A program made the translations under genes and the position numbers. The notes under the pieces are model-generated. The model did no database searches and was not told where the DNA came from. It saw only the letters and a program-made list of their open reading frames with translations. This document shows, piece after piece, positions 24,678 through 32,908 of a stretch of 39,561 nucleotides of DNA (position 1 is its first letter; each line of letters begins with the position of its first letter). This stretch comes from Alphaproteobacteria bacterium (GTDB lineage Bacteria; Pseudomonadota; Alphaproteobacteria; Rhizobiales; JAJFHC01): contig JAJFHD010000001.1 in NCBI GenBank assembly GCA_021775805.1, positions 1 through 39,561 on the forward strand. The letters run 5' to 3'.

Positions 24678-27113
24678 ATGCCAGACAGTGCAAGAATCGT
24701 GATCATCGGCGGCGGTGCCGTCGGGCTCAGTGTTGCCTATCACCTGGGCAAACTGAGGGTGGCCGATGCCGTGTTGCTCGAACGCAATACGCTGACCAGC
24801 GGGACATCCTGGCATGCCGCAGGGATTATCGGGCCGCTTCGGGCGAGCATGAACCTGACGAAACTCTCGATCTATGCGATCGAGCTTCTGGCCTCCCTGG
24901 AAGCCGAAACCGGACAGGCGACCGGCTACCGGCAAACGGGCGGCTTGTGGCTTGCCCAGACGCCGGAGCGCATGACCGAACTGGCGCGCATCAAGGCGAT
25001 GGGCGACCTGACCGGATTGCATGCGCGAATCGTGACGCGGGAAGAAACCGCAGAACTTCTGCCAATGCTCAATGTGGAGGATCTTGCCGGTGCTCTGTGG
25101 GTCGATGAAGACGGTCAGGCCAACCCGGTCGATACCTGCATGGCCTATGCCAAGGGCGCCCGTAACGGCGGTGTCCGCATCCGTGAAAGCGCCTCGGTTC
25201 GAACCGTGCACATGAAAGACGGTGCCGTGCACTCTGTCGAGCTTGTCGACGGCGAGGTCATTCGTTGTCAGGCCGTGATCAACTGCACCGGCGTCTGGGC
25301 CGGGCAACTGGGCGGACGAAGCGGCGCGGGTATTCCAGTTCAGGCGGTCGAGCACATGTATGCGGTCACCGAACCGATCGAGGCGCTACAGCAACCGTTT
25401 CCGATTGTCCGGGATCTGGAGGGCCGGATCTACATCAAGGAAGACACCGGCAAGCTGGTTATCGGTGGTTTCGAGGCCGACGCCAAACCATGGATGCCGG
25501 ACCGGGCGGGGCCAGATGGCGGCCATATCATGCTGCCGGAAGACTGGAACCACCTGGAGCCGTTCCTGACGGCGGCCCTGCACCGGATGCCGGTGCTGGA
25601 GACCGCTGGCATCCAGCATGTGATGACCGGGCCTGAAGGGTTTACCCCCGATACCAAGCAGGCGATGGGGGAACTGCCGGGACACAGGAATTATTACGTG
25701 GCAGCAGGGTTCAATTCGATCGGGATCATCTCTTCGGCCGGTGTTGGCAAGGTCATGGCTGAGTGGATTGTGGACGGCGCGGCCCCAATGGATTTGTGGG
25801 AGGTCGATGTTGCACGCTTCGAACCGCATACGTCGACTGCCGCTTTCCTTGATGCCCGGGTTCGCGAAGCGGTGGGCACACAGTTCGAGATGCACTGGCC
25901 CCACAAGCAACTGAAGACCGGGCGCAACATCAAGCACTCACCACTGCACGAGGTTCTGGAAAAAAAGGGTGCTGTCTTCGGGGCGCCGACCGGCTGGGAG
26001 CGACCGCTCTGGTATGCGGCATCGTCAGAGGAAGCGGAAATCCGGTACAGCTATGGCGACCAGCCGTGGTGGGTTTGTGCCGAACGGGAGTGTATCGCCG
26101 TCCAGGAGCGTGCCGCCTTGCTCGAACTGACTCCGTTCGGCAAGTTCGAAATTCAGGGACGCGATGCGGAAAAAGTGCTGCAACGCCTTTGCGCCAACGA
26201 TGTGGCGGTTGCGCCGGACCAGATCGTGTACACCCAGATGCTGAACAAGGCCGGGGGCATCGAGGCGGACGTGACGGTCAAGCGGCTGGCCGATGACCGG
26301 TTCTGGGTGATCGGTGGTGCGCCGACCAGGATCAAGGACCGGACCTGGATCAAACAACACATCGACGACGATTTCGCCGTAGTGACCGATGTAACATCTG
26401 CCTACAGCGTTGTCGGCCTGATGGGACCTCGGGCGCTTGATATCCTGCAATCGGTCAGTTCGAGCGATCTGTCGCCTAGTGCATTCGCTTTTGGCACCAC
26501 GCGCGAAATCGATGTTGGAATGGCGATCGTGCGGGCGTCGCGGGTGAGTTTTGTCGGCGAGCTTGGTTGGGAGCTTTACGTCCCCAACGAGTTTGCAATT
26601 CATGTTCACACGGTGCTGTGCCAGGCCGGCGCAGCACACGATATGGGTCATATGGGTTTGCTGGCCATCGACTCCTGCCGGATCGAAAAGGGTTTTCGGC
26701 ATTGGGGCCACGACATGGGGCCTGAGGAAAACCCCATGGAAGTCGGCCTGTCTTTTGCGGTGGCCTGGGACAAATCCGGTGAGTTCAACGGCCGCGATGC
26801 TCTCCTGCGCTTGCGCGAAAACCCTGTGTCGCGCCGGTTGGTCCTGTGTGCCGTCGAGGGCGCACATCCCCTGCTGCTTCACGACGAACCGGTCTACCGG
26901 AACGGTGTCATGGTAGGCCGAACCACGTCGGGGGCGCGGGGGTTCCGGTGTGGGCTTTCGTTGTGCTTTGCCAGCCTTGCGATGGACCCTGCCGAAAACA
27001 TCAAGGATCTTCAGGCCGATGGCCTGGAGGTGTCCGTTGCCGGTGAGACGTACACGTTGAAGCCTCTGGTCCGCCCGCCTTACGATCCCGACGGTCTGCG
27101 CATGCGCGCGTGA
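24678..27113 (+). CDS. Dimethylglycine/sarcosine dehydrogenase-like FAD- and folate-binding protein (1)
   Basis: An 811-residue two-part enzyme, the usual length of the family. The N-terminal DAO domain has VIIGGGAVG (8-16) and SGTSWHAAG, in which His46 is the expected covalent FAD attachment residue of dimethylglycine and sarcosine dehydrogenases. The C-terminal half (about 430 onward) has the GcvT aminomethyltransferase fold, with VGLMGPRALDIL and FVGELGWELYVP typical of the folate-binding cavity. Such enzymes oxidise an N-methyl group and pass the one-carbon unit to tetrahydrofolate. It is followed after 34 bp by a second family member. The substrate could be dimethylglycine or another N-methyl amino acid. 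Confidence 0.9.
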   Translation: MPDSARIVIIGGGAVGLSVAYHLGKLRVADAVLLERNTLTSGTSWHAAGIIGPLRASMNLTKLSIYAIELLASLEAETGQATGYRQTGGLWLAQTPERMTELARIKAMGDLTGLHARIVTREETAELLPMLNVEDLAGALWVDEDGQANPVDTCMAYAKGARNGGVRIRESASVRTVHMKDGAVHSVELVDGEVIRCQAVINCTGVWAGQLGGRSGAGIPVQAVEHMYAVTEPIEALQQPFPIVRDLEGRIYIKEDTGKLVIGGFEADAKPWMPDRAGPDGGHIMLPEDWNHLEPFLTAALHRMPVLETAGIQHVMTGPEGFTPDTKQAMGELPGHRNYYVAAGFNSIGIISSAGVGKVMAEWIVDGAAPMDLWEVDVARFEPHTSTAAFLDARVREAVGTQFEMHWPHKQLKTGRNIKHSPLHEVLEKKGAVFGAPTGWERPLWYAASSEEAEIRYSYGDQPWWVCAERECIAVQERAALLELTPFGKFEIQGRDAEKVLQRLCANDVAVAPDQIVYTQMLNKAGGIEADVTVKRLADDRFWVIGGAPTRIKDRTWIKQHIDDDFAVVTDVTSAYSVVGLMGPRALDILQSVSSSDLSPSAFAFGTTREIDVGMAIVRASRVSFVGELGWELYVPNEFAIHVHTVLCQAGAAHDMGHMGLLAIDSCRIEKGFRHWGHDMGPEENPMEVGLSFAVAWDKSGEFNGRDALLRLRENPVSRRLVLCAVEGAHPLLLHDEPVYRNGVMVGRTTSGARGFRCGLSLCFASLAMDPAENIKDLQADGLEVSVAGETYTLKPLVRPPYDPDGLRMRA

Positions 27114-27147
27114 TCGGGAAAATTCTGCAAAGGGACATGTCCGCGAG

Positions 27148-29559
27148 ATGGTTGAACATGCAAAAGTAGTGGTGATCGGTGGCGGTGCGATGGGCGTGTC
27201 CCTGCTTTATCACCTGACCAAAGAAGGCTGGTCCGATGTGGTGCTGGTGGAGAAGAACGAACTGACGGCCGGGTCGACCTGGCATGCGGCCGGGCTGTGC
27301 ACCCACTTTGCCCATAACCTCACGATCATGCACATGCGTGCGCACAGTGTGCGTCTCTATTCCGAGATCCTCCCCGAAGAGACCGGCAATCCGGTGGGGT
27401 TTCACAAGTGCGGCGCCCTGCGCGTGACCCGCTCGGCTGACCGGATGGACGAGTTCCGTCACGTCCAGGGGATCGGCCGTTATGCCGGGTTTGACTTCCA
27501 TGTGCTGAGCCCGGACGAGTTGAAGGAAATCTACCCGTTTGCCGAAACCGATGGCCTTCTCGGCGCTATCCATGAACCTGACGACGGGTATGTGGATCCC
27601 AGTCAGGCGACCCACGCGATGGCCGCGGGCGCGCGTGCCGGGGGTGCCAGGATACAGCGCAACAATCCGGTCGAAGGCTTGGAACAGAAGCCATCGGGTG
27701 AGTGGATCGTCCATACGGCAAGCGGCGACATTGAGTGTGAGATGGTGGTCAATGCGGCGGGTACCTGGTGCCGGGAAATCGGCGGCATGATGGGTATTGA
27801 TCTGCCGGTCGTGCCGATGCTTCACCAGTATCTGGTGACCGACAGCCTGGATGTCCTGAAGGGCCGGGAAAAAGAATTGCCGATGATCCGCGATCCGGAG
27901 GAGAGCTGGTATGTGCGCCAGGAACGCGACGGATTGATTGTCGGGCCCTACGAAAAAGACGGCGTGACCTGGTCGATTGACGGCGTGCCGCCCGAATTCG
28001 GCATGGAACTCCTGCCGCCGGATCTCGACCGGATCGAACATATTGTCGCCAGTGCCATGGAGCGAGTGCCGATCCTCGCGGACGCCGGCATCAAGACTGT
28101 GGTCAACGGGCCGATCACATTCACGCCCGATGCCAACCCTCTGATCGGTCCGGCGTTCGGCTTGCGCAATGCCTGGTTGCTGACCGGATCGAGCATGGGT
28201 GTGATGGAAGGCGGCGGCGCAGGCAAGTTGCTGGCGGAATGGATGATCGGCGGGGAACCGCCGATGGATGCCCTGGCCGTGGATTCGCGTCGGTTCGGTG
28301 GTTATGCGGATCGTGACTATCGCATCGCCAAGGCGGTAGAGAGTTTTGGCAACCAGTTCGCCGTGCACTATCCCTTCGAGGAACGCACAGCCGGTCGTCC
28401 AGCCAAAACCTCCGCGATCCATGACGACCTGGACAAGGCCGGAGCCTCCTTTGGTGCGGCCTACGGCTGGGAGCGGCCAAACTGGTTTGCACGTGATGGA
28501 GGGTCCCGGGAGCCGTGCCTGAGTTTCCGGCGGGCCAACTGGTTCGAGGCCGTGGCCGACGAGTGCCGGGCTGTTGCCGACCGCGTTGCCCTTGCCGACA
28601 TCACGGCGTTTTCCAAGTTCCAGGTAACCGGCGACGATGCGACTGCATTCATGGAAACACTTGGAGCCAACCGGGCGCCTGTCCGTGTGGGTGGGATCGG
28701 TTTGACCCACGCATTGACTCCGAAAGGTGGTGTGCGATCAGAATTTTCAGTCACCCGAACCGGTGAGGCATCGTATTACCTCGTGAGCGCCGCTGCAGCC
28801 GAACGCCAGGACCTCGATCTCTTGCATGCCCATGCCCGGGGTTTCAGGAATGTGACGGTTGAAAACAGGACGCATGGGCAATCGGCTCTTGCCGTTATGG
28901 GACCAATGGCCCGCGATCTGCTCTCTAGAATCAGCGATCATGATTTCAGTAATGATGCATTTCCCTGGCTGACAGGTCAGAATGCAGTGGTTGCCGGTAA
29001 GCCGGTTCTTGCGCTGCGCGTCAGTTATGTGGGCGAGTTGGGCTGGGAACTGCACTGTGCCAACACCGATCTGAGGCCGGTCTACGATGCGCTGCTCGAC
29101 GCAGGCCAATCGTTCGACATTGGTCACTATGGCGCCTTCGCGATGAATGCCATGCGGCTTGAAAAGGGCTACCGGGCCTGGGGCATGGACCTGTCCACCG
29201 AACGGACGCCGATCGAGGCAGGGCTGGGACGGTTCGTCAAACCGGAGGGCCGTTCCTTTGAAGGGGCGGACTCGCTGCGTCGTTCATCGAACGGTTTTGA
29301 GATGGTGCTTCTGGAACTCGACGACGGACCGGACCCGTTCGCCATGCATACGTTGTTTGTCCGAGACCAGATTGCCGGTCTTGTGACGTCGGCTGCCTAC
29401 GGGCACCGGGTGGCCAGGCCTCTGGCCCTGGCCTACCTCAAGCCGGGGATCCGGCAGGCAGATGTGTCACTGATCGCCAAGGTTTTGAACGAGCAGGTGG
29501 CGGCCCGTATTCTGGAGGCTGCTCCGTACGATCTTGATAACCGCCGGATGCGAGGCTGA
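27148..29559 (+). CDS. Dimethylglycine/sarcosine dehydrogenase-like FAD- and folate-binding protein (2)
   Basis: An 803-residue homologue of the gene before it, with the same architecture: VVIGGGAMG (9-16) and AGSTWHAAG with His46 as the covalent FAD site, then a GcvT-like half containing AVMGPMARDLL and YVGELGWELHCA. The two proteins differ through most of their length, so this is an old duplication or two recruited relatives, not a recent copy. Tandem arrangement suggests two successive N-demethylations or a two-subunit enzyme. Its stop is 6 bp from the stop of the convergent BaiN-like gene. Confidence 0.9.
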   Translation: MVEHAKVVVIGGGAMGVSLLYHLTKEGWSDVVLVEKNELTAGSTWHAAGLCTHFAHNLTIMHMRAHSVRLYSEILPEETGNPVGFHKCGALRVTRSADRMDEFRHVQGIGRYAGFDFHVLSPDELKEIYPFAETDGLLGAIHEPDDGYVDPSQATHAMAAGARAGGARIQRNNPVEGLEQKPSGEWIVHTASGDIECEMVVNAAGTWCREIGGMMGIDLPVVPMLHQYLVTDSLDVLKGREKELPMIRDPEESWYVRQERDGLIVGPYEKDGVTWSIDGVPPEFGMELLPPDLDRIEHIVASAMERVPILADAGIKTVVNGPITFTPDANPLIGPAFGLRNAWLLTGSSMGVMEGGGAGKLLAEWMIGGEPPMDALAVDSRRFGGYADRDYRIAKAVESFGNQFAVHYPFEERTAGRPAKTSAIHDDLDKAGASFGAAYGWERPNWFARDGGSREPCLSFRRANWFEAVADECRAVADRVALADITAFSKFQVTGDDATAFMETLGANRAPVRVGGIGLTHALTPKGGVRSEFSVTRTGEASYYLVSAAAAERQDLDLLHAHARGFRNVTVENRTHGQSALAVMGPMARDLLSRISDHDFSNDAFPWLTGQNAVVAGKPVLALRVSYVGELGWELHCANTDLRPVYDALLDAGQSFDIGHYGAFAMNAMRLEKGYRAWGMDLSTERTPIEAGLGRFVKPEGRSFEGADSLRRSSNGFEMVLLELDDGPDPFAMHTLFVRDQIAGLVTSAAYGHRVARPLALAYLKPGIRQADVSLIAKVLNEQVAARILEAAPYDLDNRRMRG

Positions 29560-29565
29560 AGTCCG

Positions 29566-30747
29566 TCAGACGGCTTGTCCGGCGCACCAGCCCGAAGACC
29601 ACGCCCACTGAAAGTTGAAGCCGCCCAGGTGGCCGGTAACGTCGACGGCCTCACCGATAAAATGGAGACCCGGGACAGCCCGGGCCTCGAAGGTCTGAGA
29701 AGACAACTCGTTCGTGTCAATGCCACCCAGGGTCACCTCGGCCGTGCGATAGCCTTCGGTTCCGGCAGGCGTGACGCGCCACGCTTTGGTGCGTTCGGCG
29801 ATCACCTTCAAGCGTTTGTCGGAGAGGTCGGCGATCCGCGCCGCGCCGGCTTCGGTTTCGCGCGCGATGTTTTCGGCGAGGCGTGCCGGGACCATGCTCG
29901 ACAAGGCCGTTGCCACGGATTGTTTCGGATGCTCGGTGCGGGCAAGACGAAGTTTGCCAAAAACATCAGTATCGGGTGCCAGGTCGATCAGGATCGCGTC
30001 GCCCTCGCGCCAATAGGAAGAGATCTGGAGTATCGCCGGGCCGGAAAGCCCGCGATGGGTAAACAGCATTGCTTCGGAAAACGCGTCTTTGCCGATAGAG
30101 ACGATCGAGGGTGCGGACACGCCCGAAAGGCTTGCCATCGCCTCCAGCGTGTCGCCTTGAAACGTGAAAGGCACCAACCCGGGACGTGGCTCGATGACAT
30201 CGATTTCAAATTGGCGGGCGATGTCATAGGCGAAACCCGTAGCACCGATTTTTGGGATCGACTTGCCGCCAGTGGCAATGACCAGCGAAGGGGTGCCGAA
30301 AAGACCTTCACTGGTGCTCACGGAGAAGCCATCGGCGGTCCTGTCGACGCTTTCGATTTCCGTGCCAGCGAAGATTCTGACCTTCGCCTTCTGGCACTCG
30401 GTCAGAAGCATGTCGATGATCTGACGGGCCGATCCGTCGCAAAACAGCTGGCCGAGCATTTTTTCGTGCCAGGCAATCTGGTGTTGGTCGACCAGGGCGA
30501 TGAAGTCCTCCTGTGTGTAACGCTTGAGGGCGGATATGCAGAACCGTGGATTGGACGACAGAAAGTTTTTCAGCGACGTGTGCCGGTTGGTGAAATTGCA
30601 CCGTCCGCCGCCGGAAATTCTGATCTTCTCGCCGATCTTCTTCGTATGATCAATCAGGACAACCCGGCGGCCACGCTTGCCGGCTTCGATCGCGCACATC
30701 AGACCGGCGGCACCAGCTCCGACGATGAGGACGTCGCAGGCGTTCAA
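29566..30747 (-). CDS. BaiN/HI0933 family NAD(P)/FAD-dependent oxidoreductase
   Basis: A 393-residue flavoprotein starting with TTG at 30747; this start overlaps the stop of the upstream gene (TTGA). Seen: the FAD loop VLIVGAGAAGL, the family signature KIRISGGGRCNFTN, LVIATGGKSIPKIGATG, and a C-terminal GEAVDVTGHLGGFNFQWAW motif. The family (HI0933, YhiN, BaiN) is widespread; some members reduce steroid double bonds in gut bacteria, but the general role is not known. Translational coupling to the enolase-superfamily gene is visible, though these families are not usually linked functionally. Confidence 0.9.
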   Translation of the reverse strand: MNACDVLIVGAGAAGLMCAIEAGKRGRRVVLIDHTKKIGEKIRISGGGRCNFTNRHTSLKNFLSSNPRFCISALKRYTQEDFIALVDQHQIAWHEKMLGQLFCDGSARQIIDMLLTECQKAKVRIFAGTEIESVDRTADGFSVSTSEGLFGTPSLVIATGGKSIPKIGATGFAYDIARQFEIDVIEPRPGLVPFTFQGDTLEAMASLSGVSAPSIVSIGKDAFSEAMLFTHRGLSGPAILQISSYWREGDAILIDLAPDTDVFGKLRLARTEHPKQSVATALSSMVPARLAENIARETEAGAARIADLSDKRLKVIAERTKAWRVTPAGTEGYRTAEVTLGGIDTNELSSQTFEARAVPGLHFIGEAVDVTGHLGGFNFQWAWSSGWCAGQAV

Positions 30748-31928
30748 ACCGGTGTGTCCTTCATCTCTAGATGGAGCCTCGTGCCGGTATAGGGATTCGC
30801 AGCAGCTACCTCCTCGTCAAGCTCGACGCCAAGTCCCGGTTCATCGGACGGGATGACATATCCGTCTTCCCAGTGCATCGGTTTTTTCAGGATCTCGGCA
30901 TGAAAGCCGTCCCAGGTCTGAATGCTCTCCAGAATGAGAAAGTTCGGACTGCAGGCACCCAGATGCATGTTTGCGGCACCTTCGACCGGACCGCAGTAGA
31001 GATGGGGTGCGATCTGGGCATAATGGGCTTCTGCCATGCCGGCGATCTTTTTGGCTTCGAGCAAGCCACCAACCCGGCCAAGGGCCATCTGGAGGATCGA
31101 GGCGGCCTGCAGTTCGAGGACGCGGGAGAATTCGTATTTTGTCGTCAACCGTTCGCCGGTCGCAATCGGAATGGTGGTTTGCCGGGCGACCCTTGCCATC
31201 TCCTCGGGGACTTCCGGCGGCGTTGGTTCTTCGAACCAGAGGGGGTCGTAGGCTTCCAGCCGGCGGGCCAGCCTGATGGCCCCGGATGTGGTGAATTGAC
31301 CATGAGTGCCGAACAGCAGGTCGGCGCGGGTGCCGACGGCTTCGCGAATCCGTTTTACGAAAAGCTCCGAACGCTCAAGATCTTCCAAAGAAGGCTGATG
31401 CGGGTCAAAGGCGGTGTAGGGACCGGCGGGATCGAATTTAACGCCGGTGAAACCCAGCGCCACCATCTCCGCGGCACGTTCCGCAGCAAGGTCTGCGTCT
31501 GTGTAAACGTCTTTCTGATCGCCTTCCTTGGGGTAGAGGTAGGTGTAGGACCGCAGGCGTTCGTGAACCTTGCCGCCCAGAAGATCGTAAACCGGTTTGC
31601 CCAGTTCCTTGCCGATGATATCCCACAGGGCGATCTCAACGCCGCTTAGAACGCCCATCAGGGAAACGTCGGGGCGCAGGCTGTAGCCGCTGCCGTAAAC
31701 CCGTCGCCAGAGTTGCTCGATCCGGAAAGGGTCCGAACCAATTACATAGCGGTCGCAGACGTCCTCAATCATGGCGGCAACCGTGTGAGGGCCGAAGGTC
31801 GCAGCATAGACCTCGCCGATCCCCTCGACGCCGCTGTCGGTCGTGAGCTTGACGAATATGAAATATTGTCCGCCAAAATGCGGTGGCGGATTGCCGACGA
31901 CATATATCTTGGCGTCTGTAATCTTCAT
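30744..31928 (-). CDS. Mandelate racemase/muconate lactonizing enzyme family protein with altered metal site
   Basis: A 394-residue enolase-superfamily protein; the ATG at 31928 is preceded by GGAG and begins the standard MKITDAKIYVV cap strand. Barrel motifs: Lys164 in GVKFDP, WFEEPTPPE (Glu233/Glu234), ATGERL (Glu259) and APHLYCGPV (His309). The first metal ligand, normally the Asp of a DxHGR-type motif, appears as Gly in GTHGQ (207-211), while His209 is kept. The residue normally Asp in the QPD/AGG strand is Ala282 in QMALGRVGG. If my alignment by eye is right, two acidic positions of the acid-sugar dehydratase group are missing. The overall fold is clear; the reaction is not. Confidence 0.85.
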   Translation of the reverse strand: MKITDAKIYVVGNPPPHFGGQYFIFVKLTTDSGVEGIGEVYAATFGPHTVAAMIEDVCDRYVIGSDPFRIEQLWRRVYGSGYSLRPDVSLMGVLSGVEIALWDIIGKELGKPVYDLLGGKVHERLRSYTYLYPKEGDQKDVYTDADLAAERAAEMVALGFTGVKFDPAGPYTAFDPHQPSLEDLERSELFVKRIREAVGTRADLLFGTHGQFTTSGAIRLARRLEAYDPLWFEEPTPPEVPEEMARVARQTTIPIATGERLTTKYEFSRVLELQAASILQMALGRVGGLLEAKKIAGMAEAHYAQIAPHLYCGPVEGAANMHLGACSPNFLILESIQTWDGFHAEILKKPMHWEDGYVIPSDEPGLGVELDEEVAAANPYTGTRLHLEMKDTPV

Positions 31929-32191
31929 TGGCGTCTGTCTCCGGCTGCAACGGTTTTTTCGAGTCCAAGAGACCTTAGGGCGATTCAATGGCCCGTTCAC
32001 GTGTTCCTGGTGTTCGAAAAAAGGGGATGGTTGCTTTATTGCGCATTATCAAGCAAAAATTAAGCAGGACTGCAAAATACTTTGGAACGGCTGCGTGAAA
32101 AAAGTTGAACCTAAATGGTATCGCAACCACATGAGGCCATAATCATATTCACGGAGACGGCCTGAACATCGCACAGAAGGGAGCTGGCCCG
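31929..32191. other. AT-rich divergent intergenic region
   Basis: This 263-bp stretch separates the divergent enolase-superfamily and MlaC-like genes. It is visibly richer in A and T than its neighbours (notably 32020-32120). It must hold two promoters, but I see no convincing palindrome, RNA gene or small coding frame with a ribosome-binding site. The only clear signal is GGGAG eight bases before the MlaC-like ATG. Confidence 0.5.
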
Positions 32192-32824
32192 ATGACTGAA
32201 GCGAAACTGAAGAACAATTCTCTACGAAGAAAGATAGCAGGATGTGTGGTTGCATGCTGCGCGGTATTTTCGCTGAATGTGACGGCTGCCGAGGCCGCCA
32301 CATGTAAGGCTGACAAGTTTATCGCATCGATCGGGAAAGACCTGTTTTCGGCGGCCAAGTCCGGTTCCAAGAGGGGCTTCAGGCGGGTCGTCAACCGTTA
32401 TGCCCACACGCACCAGATCGGCGCATTTGCACTTGGCAAATACCGCAGATCTCTTCCGAAGAACGATACGGGCCGATATTCCAAGCTGGTCGCCGATTTT
32501 GTTGCCGGGTTGATGGCGGAGAACGCTGTCCAGTTTCATGGGAACCGGTTCGAAATCGTTCGATGCCCAAGTCAGGGTGAACTGATCAGCGTCAGCAGTA
32601 AACTGCACTCGGACCGGCACGGCGTCAGGCCTGTCATCTTTCGCCTCAAGCAGCAAAAAAGCAGTTTCAAGATTCTCGACGTCAATGTTCACGGTGTCTG
32701 GCTTGGCGTTCAGTTACGGTCGAAATTCACGGCCGTTCTGAAAAAGAACAAGGGCGACATCAAGGGGCTTTATGCTTTCCTGAACCCGCGTAGTTCGAAA
32801 TCCGAACCAGAAGGCGGGAAGTAA
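32192..32824 (+). CDS. MlaC/Ttg2D-like exported phospholipid-binding protein
   Basis: A 210-residue protein with a Sec signal peptide: basic LRRK start, hydrophobic core about 16-30 and an AEA cleavage site at 33-35. The mature part has features of the MlaC/Ttg2D/HpnM family: ALGKYRRSLPKND, then FVAGLMAENA, and the late strand VNVHGVWLGVQLRSKFTAVL. MlaC carries phospholipids between outer- and inner-membrane Mla complexes; HpnM is a hopanoid-linked relative. No other mla or hpn gene is near, so this is an orphan copy. It precedes the FrhB-like gene by 84 bp on the same strand, with a weak hairpin between. Confidence 0.78.
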   Translation: MTEAKLKNNSLRRKIAGCVVACCAVFSLNVTAAEAATCKADKFIASIGKDLFSAAKSGSKRGFRRVVNRYAHTHQIGAFALGKYRRSLPKNDTGRYSKLVADFVAGLMAENAVQFHGNRFEIVRCPSQGELISVSSKLHSDRHGVRPVIFRLKQQKSSFKILDVNVHGVWLGVQLRSKFTAVLKKNKGDIKGLYAFLNPRSSKSEPEGGK

Positions 32825-32908
32825 GTTCTAAAACGGTTGTGGAATCGGTTGCCACAGATCGATTTTTCGTCTGAATATCCCGATTGAAGTGTTACTTCTT
32901 CGTACGGG

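Noticed and set aside
27001..28710. 569-codon minus-strand frame opposite the second dehydrogenase
   Set aside because: The sense strand encodes an intact FAD/GcvT protein; the antisense product has no motif.
32850..32895. Intrinsic terminator after the MlaC-like gene
   Set aside because: The stem (TGTGG/CCACA) is only 5 bp with a 9-nt loop and a separated T-run, too weak to call.
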